From JBKPCD01 sp046727175 (GTDB taxonomy: Bacteria; Acidobacteriota; Vicinamibacteria; Vicinamibacterales; 2-12-FULL-66-21): a stretch of DNA of 33,423 nucleotides. The notes beneath the pieces were generated by a model, which was not told the origin of the DNA, did no database searches, and worked only from the letters and a program-made list of their open reading frames with translations. Position numbers and translations under genes: made by a program. The DNA lies in NCBI GenBank assembly GCA_046727175.1, contig JBKPCD010000039.1, forward strand, positions 1-33,423. The letters run 5' to 3'. Below are positions 8,296 to 16,841 of this stretch, piece after piece; within the stretch, counting starts at the first letter, position 1; the number at the start of each line of letters is the position of its first letter.

Positions 8296-9072
8296 TTACG
8301 CCCAGATGACGAATGTCACAAGGCGCATGCTATTGCCGAGCTCACGTTCGAAGATCTGCGTCTTGCCGCCGTGCGCAACCTTCATCAGCTGACCCCATTC
8401 AGATGGGTTGTTAAGAGCGGCCGGCCCCGCCAAGGACGTTGCGGCGCCCGCCGTTGTGAAACTGTCAAGGTGACTATAGATCGACGCGAGCTGGTCGAAA
8501 TCGTGCTGATTGGGATGTTCGTTGCTAGGCGGGCCATCCGGATCGCTCGTGTAATCCATGCACGTACCAAGATTCGCATTGTTGTTATTCTCGTCCTGAT
8601 GATCGAGGCCGAATGTGTGACCTACCTCCTGGCACATGACGAGTTGCCTCCAGGCGGGTGTGTTGTATTTGCTCTGGTTGAAGTAGGTGTCGTTGACCTT
8701 GACCGTACCTTGCACGATATGAGTGCCGCGCGCGATCCAGATCTGTGCCACCCCGAGCCACCCGGTGCTTCCGTATGTGGCGTTGCAGACCTCCACGCGC
8801 CCCGAAGTCGGCGTGCAGTCCGACCCATTCGTTCCACCCCGGGCAACGGACGTGTTCAGGACGGATGATTGACTCCAATCCGTGGACGCGACACCCAAAT
8901 AGTTGTCCCAGGCGCTCGAGACATTGTCACCAAGGTCGAGGTTAAGCGGGTTGGCCGTTCTCGCCCAGTGATACTTGCGCCATGAATGATTCGCGGACGG
9001 AGATGTCTGGAATGCGAGAACGGTAAGTGCGACGGCCAGAAGACCGAAAGTTCCACGCGAGAGTCGGATCAT
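8296..9072 (-). CDS. Secreted metzincin-like protein with altered zinc motif
   Basis: 258 aa with an N-terminal signal peptide (residues 1-28) and a matrixin/metzincin-like fold signature. The usual HExxHxxGxxH reads QEVGHTFGLDH at residues 148-158, so the first zinc histidine is Gln148 (codon CAG). The general-base glutamate, the other two histidines and a candidate Met-turn (CMDY, Met172) remain. Cysteines flank the motif (Cys147, Cys171). It may be an inactive protease-like binding protein or belong to a subfamily that tolerates Gln. The ATG at 9072 is supported by a strong ribosome-binding site (GGAGGAG, five to six bases upstream); a frame extension to 9111 adds 13 residues without one. 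It is a single-gene unit with its own terminator. Confidence 0.75.
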   Translation of the reverse strand: MIRLSRGTFGLLAVALTVLAFQTSPSANHSWRKYHWARTANPLNLDLGDNVSSAWDNYLGVASTDWSQSSVLNTSVARGGTNGSDCTPTSGRVEVCNATYGSTGWLGVAQIWIARGTHIVQGTVKVNDTYFNQSKYNTPAWRQLVMCQEVGHTFGLDHQDENNNNANLGTCMDYTSDPDGPPSNEHPNQHDFDQLASIYSHLDSFTTAGAATSLAGPAALNNPSEWGQLMKVAHGGKTQIFERELGNSMRLVTFVIWA

Positions 9073-9992
9073 ACGAGCTCCTCCCTGCTGGGGTGTGTAC
9101 AAGGTCTGCACATCGGTTCCAGGTGACGAACGCTAACGGCTGGAAGACGCATATTGTACATGACGTTCATGCGTGAGGATGGATCGCGCGCGAGAAACTC
9201 CCCGGTCGATCCTATTCATGCCCTTGACGGCTGGGCTGCGATGAACCGGTGATGCATGTTGTGACCCGAGGACATCCGCGCCCGATCAACATCGAAGACG
9301 AAATCTCGTTCGCGCGCCCGTTTCAGAACAGCATTGCTGGATGTCGTTCAGTCCTTCAAACCGGAAGAGCTCGATTTCGTAAAAGTCGCTCGCTCTACGC
9401 GTCGTGAGGTCAATCGTGTGATACGCCGATCGGCTGCCGGCACACGCGCTTGCGGTACGACCTTCCTGCGGCTCCCTCTTCACCGCTCGACACTGCGGTT
9501 TGGTATGGGACGCAATGCGTCGAGTGGCACGATCGGCTTCGATGGGAGAGGGCTGATTGACAAGTTTTGGTTGTGCGTTCGATCCGACAACGTACGATCA
9601 GATCGAGAAGACCGTGAGACGCATGGCGACCCACTATGACGCGCGGCGTCTCCTTTCAACGCCTCTCACCGGCAAAGATCGAGAGGGCCTCTCGATACGT
9701 GCAGCTGCTCTGCGGTTGTTCGACGGGAGAACCGCTGCAGAAGGATTCACCGATCATCGCGATCCGGTCTGGTCGCGGCGGACGGCTCGGTGTACCCGCG
9801 TTCTCCTGGAATTGGACCGAGTATGACCATCGCGGCAATGGCCGAACGGCGGCCAGCCTGATGCAGTGTTTGCCGTCTTTGGCGGCGAACCATCCGCCTA
9901 ACTTACGAAGGGCCAGCACTCGTTCGTCGGTCTGCTGAAGGCTGCTCGCTGCCGTTACTCGTTCACGGCAGAGATCAAGCCATTCGCTCTAT
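9073..9992. other. About 0.9 kb without a recognisable gene
   Basis: This region lies upstream of the metzincin-like gene and next to the broken ADOP permease. Several open frames of 65-100 codons exist on both strands, but none has a recognisable motif, a good ribosome-binding site or a signal peptide. The part near 9072-9150 should hold the promoter of the metzincin-like gene. The rest may be decayed coding sequence, in keeping with the adjacent pseudogenes. Confidence 0.4.
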
Positions 9993-12169
9993 CTACTGCT
10001 CGCGCAATGCCAGTATCGGATCAATCCGCGCCGCGCGGCGCGCAGGAATCCAGCAGGCGGTGAGCGACACAATGAGCAGAAGCAGCGACACAGCGGAGAA
10101 CGTCGCAGGATCAGAGGGCCTGATTTCGAACAGCAGACTGGAGAGCCACCGTGTTAGCTAGAGCGCCCCCAGGATTCCCGCTAAGATCCCGAGCGACGTC
10201 AGCCGCATGCCCTCTCCAATAACCAAACGCAGCACGTCGCCCCGTTGGGCTCCCATAGCCGTCCGGACGCCGATTTCGCGGCGCCTTCGCGCAACCGAAT
10301 AGGCAAGCACGCCGTAGAGGCCGACGATAGACAAGCTAAGGGCCACCAGCGCAAACACACCCAGCACGCTCAGACTAAGTCGTTCCGTGGCCAGCGAGCT
10401 GTCGCGAATCTCCTCGACCGTGCGCAAATTGTGGATCGGCTGCGCCGGGTCCAGGCTGCGCACCTGCTCCCATATAGAACCGACTAGCGCTGCCGGGGTA
10501 AGTCTGCTCTTCACCACAACCGAGGCCCTGATGTCCGGGAACTGTCGGGCGGCCAAGTACCCCTGGACAAATCCGGCTTGTTCGCTGAGCGAGTTCAACT
10601 TCACGCGTCCGACGACGCCAACCACAGTGAGGCGTTTGCGAGGACCGGCTTCAAATCGGATACGACGCCCGATCGGGTCCTCGCCGGGCCAGTGGCGTTT
10701 GACGAACTCCTCATCCACGATAACCACGTTGTCAGTGTGGAGGCCGTCCTGTTCTGTAAAGAATCGCCCTCGGCGAAGTTGAATCCCAAGGGCGCGGAAG
10801 TATCCGGGGCTGGCGACAATAGCCTCCATCACATCCGGCGGACTGTCGGGCCGGTTCTCCTGGCCTTCGACCGAGTAAGGAACGCCCGGCACCGCATCTC
10901 CCCTCTTCTGCTGCAACGGAACGCGTGACGTGATGCCGGCTTCCTCCACCCACCCGGCAGCGTTCGCAGTTGCTCGATCAGGCTCTCGAAGAACCGGCTC
11001 TGGAGTTCCTGGGTTCGGTACTTTACGCCGGGTAGTGTGACGTCGAAACTGAGGACGTGTTCGCTGTTGAAGCCCTGGTTGACCGACTGGAGCCGCTGGA
11101 AACTGCGCAGCAGCAGGCCGGCGCCGGTGAGGAGCAATATGGTCAACGCCACCTCGGCGACGATGAGCGCCTGTCGCATACGCCGACGTTCGCCGACACC
11201 GCCACGATCGCCGGCTCCCCGTAAGGACTGATGGAATCCAGTCCCGCTGCTCATACACGCCGGCGCAAGGCCGAAAACGACAGCGGTCAATCCCGCTAGG
11301 GCAGCAGCGAAAGCCAGCACACCGGAATCGAGCCGAATTTCGGCGGAGCGTGGAATCGCATTCGCCGCGAGAACGACGAAAACATCAATGCCCGCGCTAG
11401 CGAGCAACAGCCCGAGCACGGCGCCGATGAAGGACAGGACGAGGCTTTCCACTAGTAACTGCTGGACAATCCGCGCGCGGCTCGCGCCAAGCACCGCGCG
11501 CACAGCCATTTCCTGCCGCCGTACCGCCGCACGAGCCAACAGGATGTTGGCGACATTGGAGCAGGCGATGAGCAGCACCATGCCGACAGCTCCAAACAAG
11601 ATCCATAGGGGCCGGCCGGCATCGCCGACTACGACGTTCATCAGTGGCTCGACCCGGCTCTTCCAACCTTTGTTGGCATCCGGGTAGGCCTGTTCCAACC
11701 CCGCCGTAATCGTCGCCATTTCCGCTCGGGCCTGCTCCAAAGTCACGCCTGGCCTGAGCCGCGCAATCGCCCCGAGATTCTCGCCCGCGTGACCGGTGCG
11801 GGCGGTCCGTGGCGGAGCCGGTATCCCTCCTAACGGCAACCAAGCCTCCACGCCGTTGTACGGAAAACTGAACCCAGGCGGCATCACTCCGAGAATGGTG
11901 TACGCGAAACCGTTCATATTGACGCTTTTTCCGACGACCCGCATACGACCAAAACGTTCTTGCCAAGCCTGGTAGCTCAACACGACCACGCGGCCTACGG
12001 CGCCCGCGCGGTCCTCGTCATTGTTGAAGACCCGGCCAATCACGGGCGTGACCTTCAGAACCTCAAACACGTCGGCCGACATGCGCTGGATTTCCATCCT
12101 TACGGCCGCACCGCCAATCAGAAACGCGCCGGGACTGCCACCCGCCGGTGGTGCCTCGGAGTGGCACAT
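9993..12169 (-). pseudogene. Broken ADOP-family (MacB/FtsX) ABC permease
   Basis: Remnant of an Acidobacterial Duplicated Orphan Permease, an ABC-type permease without its own ATPase. The first frame begins inside the MacB periplasmic domain (SADVFEVLKVTPVIGR, then GVMPPGFSFPYNGVEAWLPL). It continues through the first FtsX unit (LLIACSNVANILLARA, then RRQEMAVRAVLGASRARIVQ) into the second periplasmic domain. Near 10967, in a G-rich stretch, the frame shifts and resumes with VEEAGITSRVPLQ, then the second FtsX unit (RRREIGVRTAMGAQRGDVLR). A TAG at 10158-10160 interrupts the last helix, after which the same frame continues with LTRWLSSLLFEIRPSDPATF to its natural stop at 9993. The 5' part (N-terminal helix and any PadR-like domain) is missing, cut where an amidase fragment begins. 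Confidence 0.88.
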
Positions 12170-12259
12170 CCGTTGTGCATGCTGTTAGGTCATGCGACAT
12201 TCATCCTTGTTGATAGATGCAGCGACAATGACGTGGAAGAGTCGCGTTCGTGGCATGCC

Positions 12260-12441
12260 ACGTCGACAAGCAGTGGCCTCCCGACGATCTCTATTCCGTG
12301 CGGATCACCAGCGCCGGGCTGCCTATCGGTATGCAGATCAGCGGGCCGCGCTTCCGGGAGGCGACGGTACTGGCGCTCGCGCACGCGTACGAGCAAGGGA
12401 CAGACTGGCACACGAGGCGACCCCGCGTTTCCAGCCCTTAG
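12260..12441 (+). pseudogene. C-terminal remnant of an amidase-signature hydrolase
   Basis: The + strand reads SSGLPTISIPCG in one frame and SAGLPIGMQISGPRFREATV followed by LALAHAYEQGTDWH in another. These are consecutive pieces of the conserved C-terminus of amidase-signature enzymes (GatA-like). One base appears to be missing near 12303, where GGATC stands for an expected GGATTC (Gly-Phe). About 60 residues survive; the catalytic Ser-Ser-Lys core is absent. A 14-base palindrome (CGTGGCATGCCACG, 12249-12262) sits at the left edge, close to where the truncated ADOP permease starts on the other strand. Confidence 0.75.
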
Positions 12442-13143
12442 CGTGCGTTCACTGGACGCCTACAGGCGAATGGACCAATGGCGGGCCGAATGGCGCGGAG
12501 CATCGCGACGGTGCCGAAAAATGGTGCTGACATTGGCGGTCAACCGAACGTCGGAGAAACCCGTGCGCTCGCAGAACTCGCCCAGTAGTCCCTGCAGATT
12601 CGCCGCCGTGCCGTCCACCGCCTCGAACGTTTTCAACGCGAGCGCCGCGACGCGCATCAATCGTGTGTGCGGTTTGCCCTAGTCCGCAATGTGCAGCTCG
12701 CCGCCCGGACGGAGCACGCGGTACATCTCCGCCAGCGCCTCGAGTTTGTTTTCAGTGGTGAGATGATGCAGAACGAACGTCGTCAGCACCTTGTCGAAGG
12801 TTGAGGATCGGATAGGCAGCTGGAAGGCCATGCCGGTCATCCATGCGCACTCCACGTCCGCGCGGATGGCCTTGTTGCGCGCTAGACGAACCATCCCAAG
12901 ATCCCCGTCCACGCCGACGAGCCGCGCGCGAGATCCGCGGCCAGCGATCAGGATCAGGAGCGATCCGGTGCCGGCCCCGACGTCCAGGACGTCGTCGCTG
13001 TCCCGCACATTCACCCGGTCGAGAACCATCCTCCGCAATCGGCGTTCCGGCATTGTGAGCCGGAATCCGGGGTCGTAGAGCCGGTTGACGGCCCGCCATC
13101 CGAGCGCCGCGATGTAACGCTGGCTAGCCATCGCTGTGCTCAC
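12438..13143 (-). pseudogene. Class I SAM-dependent methyltransferase, doubly interrupted
   Basis: UbiE-like methyltransferase of about 230 aa in its restored form. The SAM-binding motif VLDVGAGTGSLLILIAGRG and the later MYRVLRPGGELHIAD are intact. Immediately after HIAD comes TAG (12679-12681), where relatives usually carry Trp (HIADWGKP). The same frame then continues GKPHTRLMRVAALALKTFEA. A second lesion is a run of five A on the + strand (12517-12521); removing one base restores STIFGTVAMLRAIRP and a stop at 12438. The start is GTG 13143 or ATG 13131, with AAAGGAG just upstream. It follows CopB after about 270 bases and may have been the distal gene of the metal operon. Confidence 0.8.
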
Positions 13144-13415
13144 GCTCCTTTCTCGGGTCCCGTTCACATCGCCTGGGCGCGCATGAGACCGTCGAGAAGC
13201 TCGACGATGCAGAAAGGCTTTGGTCGTGTCCAGGCGAGCCATCGGCTGAGCGGTTGCTCGGATAGGGGATCTCGCTTGCGCGAGCCAGCCTGTTCAAGCG
13301 AGCCACGTCGCGCACGGAATTGCGTGCGGCGGTGAGAAGCCCCGCGCGGTGAAATCGCCGCCCGCCGCGCTGTGAGAAGTCATGCGGCTTCGGCGACCAC
13401 CACAGAGTTCTCCGC

Positions 13416-15508
13416 TCACAGCCTGGCGTGCCTGAGGAGCTGAGCGTTGATCGCAACGATGACGGTGCTCGCAGACATCAACACGGCGGCGAATGCGGGT
13501 GGCAGCAGAATGCCTTGCTGGGCCAAGACGCCCGCCGCAAGAGGGATTGCGAACACGTTGTATCCTGCTGCCCACCAAAGGTTCTGGAGCATCTTCCGGT
13601 AGCTTGCCCTGCTGAGGGCGATGATGCGTGGCACGTCCCTCGGATCGCTTCGGACCAGGACGACATCACCTGCCTCGACGGCAACGTCAGTTCCGGCGCC
13701 GATGGCGATCGCGACGTCCGCAGTGACGAGCGCCGGCGCGTCGTTGACGCCATCACCCACCATCGCCACACGCTTACCTTGAGCCTTGAGCGCCTTGAGC
13801 TTGTCTACCTTGTCTCCAGGCAATACCTCGGCAAAGACGGTGTCGATCCCCAAATCTTGAGCGACCGCGTTGGCGACCGCCTTTGAATCTTCCGTCAGCA
13901 TCACGACCCCGATCCCCGGATCGTGCAGGTGCTGAATGGCATCTCGTGACTCCGGACGCACGGCGTCTGCTACTGCGAAGCCGGCGACGGCATTGGTGGC
14001 GGTGAGGAGGTAGACCGCGGCCTGGCCACGGGAGGCTGCCCGCTCGGCCGCATCTCGAACTGACGCGCTAGGCGCTACGTTTAAGCGCCGCAGCATTGCG
14101 GGGCCGCCCATGTAGAACTCTCGACCGTCAACGACGGCCCGAACGCCGTATCCGGGGATCGCTTCGAACTGTTCGGCCTTCGAGATCGGCAACTGCTGCT
14201 CCTCTGCGCTCTTCACGATGCCCTGCGCGATGGTGTGCTCGGAGTCGCGCTCGACGGCTGCGGCAAGTTGCAAAGCCTCCTTGGGATCCACACTTCCATC
14301 CGTCGCGATATCGACCACTCGGAACTCGCCACGCGTGAGCGTGCCCGTCTTGTCGAACACCACCGTCGTCAACTGCCGCGCCTCCTCGAGTCCACGACGA
14401 TCCCTGACGAGCAGGCCGGATCTCGCACCAAGCGTCGTGGAGATCGCGATCACGAGCGGCACAGCGAGGCCAAGCGCGTGAGGGCACGCGACCACCAACA
14501 CGGAGACGACGCGCTCGATGGCAAATGCCCCTGAGGCACCTGCTGTGACCCAGACAACCACCGTGATAACGCCAGCGGCGATTGCGATTACGGTCAGCAG
14601 AAACGCGGCGCGATCGGCCAAGGCCTGCGCGCGTGAGCGGGACATCTGCGCCTGTTCGACCGCATGATGTTCGCCAGAGCCGTGCGTTCACCGGCTCCCG
14701 TGACCTCGACGCGGAGCGAACCGGCGCCGTTAACCGTTCCGGCAATCACCTTGGCTCCCTCAGTTTTCTGCACGGGCACCGACTCACCCGTGATCATCGA
14801 TTCGTTGACGTCGCTCTTCCCGCTGCGAACGATTCCATCTGCCGGGATGCTGGCACCGGGTCTCACGAGTACCCAATCACGCTCAGCAAGCGCTGAGATG
14901 GGCACTTCTTCGATCTGGTCTCCGACGATCCGCTGGGCGGTGCTCGGCAAGAGCTTCGCGAGCTCACGCAAGGCGCCACTCGCTTGAAAGATGGACCGCA
15001 TCTCGATCCAGTGACCGAGCAGCATGATGGTGACGAGCGTGGCCAGTTCCCACCATAACGCGTCGCCGGGATACCCAAGCGTCACCGCCAGGCTGAAGAG
15101 AAACGCCACACTGATGGCCAGTGAGATCAGCGTCATCATGCCGGGAAGCCGATCGCGCATTTCACTGACGCCGCCAGCCAGGAATACCCAACCTCCATAG
15201 AGATAGACGGCCGTCCCAAACACAGCCGGAATGTATTCAGATCCAGCGAACGATGGCGCACGGAAGCCGAACCACTGCTGAATCATGTGGCTCCACGCGA
15301 GCGTCGGAATCGTGAGCGCAAGCGTGATCCAGAACCTGTCCCGAAACATGGCAACGCTGTGGCCTGCGTGTCGGTCATGCCCGGCGTGTTCGGCGTGCGC
15401 ACTGCCTCCCGCCGCCGCGGCGTGGGCGTGAGACTCGGCGATCGCATCGTTTGAGTGCGGAGCAGGTCTGTGATGGTGGGGCTCGTCCTCGCTGGGATGA
15501 GGCGTCAC
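13416..15508 (-). pseudogene. copB: CopB-type copper-exporting P1B ATPase, frameshifted
   Basis: Metal-translocating P1B ATPase split into two frames. The first part (15508-14660) has a His-rich N-terminus with 12 His in about 50 residues, the first membrane helices and the actuator motif TGES at 240-243. The second part has the ion-channel motif CPH (ACPHALG, codons at 14478-14486), the phosphorylation site DKTGTLT (Asp at 14352-14354), SEHTIAQ in the nucleotide-binding domain and MVGDGVNDAPAL. CPH plus a His-rich start is the CopB (P1B-3) pattern, rather than the CPC pattern of CopA. The frames join near 14660: IMR ends one and VEQAQMSRSRAQALADR opens the other, consistent with loss of one (or four) bases. 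The GTG start overlaps the upstream stop (GTGA) and has AGGAG seven bases upstream. An assembly error is possible. Confidence 0.88.
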
Positions 15509-16161
15509 GAGGCGCTCCTGTTCGGTAGATCTAGTCGCTCACGAATCCCTGGAACGACATGAGTTTTGCAGCACTCGGGCATTTCGGCGCGCAGGATCTC
15601 GAGCGTCTTTGCCGCTTTGTCGAGAAAGTCCGATGTGGGCTCGACGACAAAGCGACGCGGGTGCGCCTGCCACGCCTGCAGGATCCGACCATCAATCTTG
15701 GCGGCCATGACCGCGGATTCCGTCCTGAGTGGATTCTGCCTGTTGTATCCGTCCTCCGGTGAGGGAGTGCGGAGATGAATCACGGCGTGATACCGAGCCA
15801 ACTGTTCTGCCAGCGTGGTACGGAGCGACAACCAGAAGTCATCCACCGAGCCAGGCCAGTACGCGAGACCGTCCAGCGTTCCGCGGTCGCACAGCACGAT
15901 CGTCGGGTTGTGGCTGTCAGCTGCGTTTTCGAGCTCGCATTGGATGTAGAAGATGGCGCGTTGGGCCGCACGTTTGCACTCCGGATCGTCTTCGCGTGGA
16001 AAACCGCCACCAAAGACGACTCCAGCCGCTTCAGGCAGAACCTTCACGTGCTCGCAGAACGACTGCCGAATCAGTTCGAGGACGGCTGTCTTGCCAGCCC
16101 CAGGGCCCCCGGTCAACACGACGCGTCGCCGCTCATGCGTCTCAGCGCATTCGCATGCCAC
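15505..16161 (-). CDS. AAA_28-like P-loop ATP-binding protein
   Basis: Small P-loop NTPase of about 218 aa, resembling the AAA_28 group of kinase-like ATP-binding proteins. The Walker A motif GGPGAGKTA lies near residue 18. A Walker B-like strand (TIVLCDRGTLDGLAYWP) follows, and the C-terminus carries the Cys pair EMPECC. The start is GTG at 16161 (or 16164), seven (or four) bases after a perfect AAGGAGG at 16169-16175; a longer frame to 16248 lies entirely inside the upstream gene. It overlaps the upstream gene by about 20 bases and the copB start by four (GTGA), so the three are likely translated together. The substrate is unknown. A fossil of its C-terminus lies at 1142-1200. Confidence 0.75.
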   Translation of the reverse strand: MACECAETHERRRVVLTGGPGAGKTAVLELIRQSFCEHVKVLPEAAGVVFGGGFPREDDPECKRAAQRAIFYIQCELENAADSHNPTIVLCDRGTLDGLAYWPGSVDDFWLSLRTTLAEQLARYHAVIHLRTPSPEDGYNRQNPLRTESAVMAAKIDGRILQAWQAHPRRFVVEPTSDFLDKAAKTLEILRAEMPECCKTHVVPGIRERLDLPNRSAS

Positions 16162-16819
16162 CACGATTCCTCCTTGGGAGCTGCTGGTTGATCGAACGCT
16201 CGGCGTCTCTCGCTTCGCCCCATTTTTCGAGGAGCGCGAGTACGCCAAACGCCGGGTCTCGAATCTGCGCGTGCCTCAGGACGTCCCAGTGCTCACGCAA
16301 ATACTGCTGCAGGAACCGGACGACATGCCGCATCGACACCGTCATCCATGGCCCCGGTCGCTCGGCCTCCGTGACGTCTCCGAAGGCAATCATTCGAACA
16401 GAGTGCCCGCTCGGTGCGAGCGTATGTCCTGCAGTCAGAAGCTGCTGGACTACGCCGCGAGCATGCTCCTCTTGGCAGCAGCCAAACCGCGTCAGCGCGA
16501 CCGTCAATACGGCTGGATCCCGCATCGCTGCATTGAACCGAGCAGCACCTTCTTTCACCTCGCCAACGATCATGTCTGGCCGATTAGTTGGGCACTGCAG
16601 CAATGGATCTGTCTCCGGATTTCGCGTCACGGGTTCGCGCCTGCTACGTACACGGATTACGTCGTGACTAGCACCTGCAAATCGAACCGCAAGGATGTCG
16701 AGATCGGTGGCGGTTCTGGCGCGGTCACCGCGATAGACCTCCAGCACGGGGTACTCGGCGACCGTGAAGTACCCGTTGACGTGAAGATACGCCTGAACCA
16801 GCGCTACTGCCGTATCCAT
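16142..16819 (-). CDS. PD-(D/E)XK nuclease-like protein of unknown function
   Basis: 225 aa, no named family recognised. The N-terminal half has the pattern of a PD-(D/E)XK nuclease core: helix with LVQAYLHVNGYFTVAEYPV, then TATDLDILAVRF with Asp41, then MIVGEVKEG with Glu87 and Lys89. This spacing fits the active-site Asp, Glu-x-Lys of the superfamily. The C-terminal half is helical and ends in a basic tail. The ribosome-binding site GGAGG lies close before the ATG. It starts 22 bases after the P2 ATPase stop and overlaps the start of the AAA_28-like gene, which argues for a joint function with that ATPase. Whether it cuts DNA or RNA is unknown; the fold assignment is inferred from motif spacing only. 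Confidence 0.6.
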   Translation of the reverse strand: MDTAVALVQAYLHVNGYFTVAEYPVLEVYRGDRARTATDLDILAVRFAGASHDVIRVRSRREPVTRNPETDPLLQCPTNRPDMIVGEVKEGAARFNAAMRDPAVLTVALTRFGCCQEEHARGVVQQLLTAGHTLAPSGHSVRMIAFGDVTEAERPGPWMTVSMRHVVRFLQQYLREHWDVLRHAQIRDPAFGVLALLEKWGEARDAERSINQQLPRRNRGGMRMR

Positions 16820-16841
16820 TGCGCCTCCGCAGCGTGACTCC

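Noticed and set aside
10158..12681. Stop-codon recoding as an explanation for the TAG codons
   Set aside because: The same region also has frameshifts and truncations, and a TGA interrupts another gene, so gene decay or sequence error is simpler.
15729..16837. Overlapping + strand open frames opposite the ATPase and nuclease-like genes
   Set aside because: No domain pattern or ribosome-binding site is visible, whereas the minus-strand genes carry clear motifs and overlaps.
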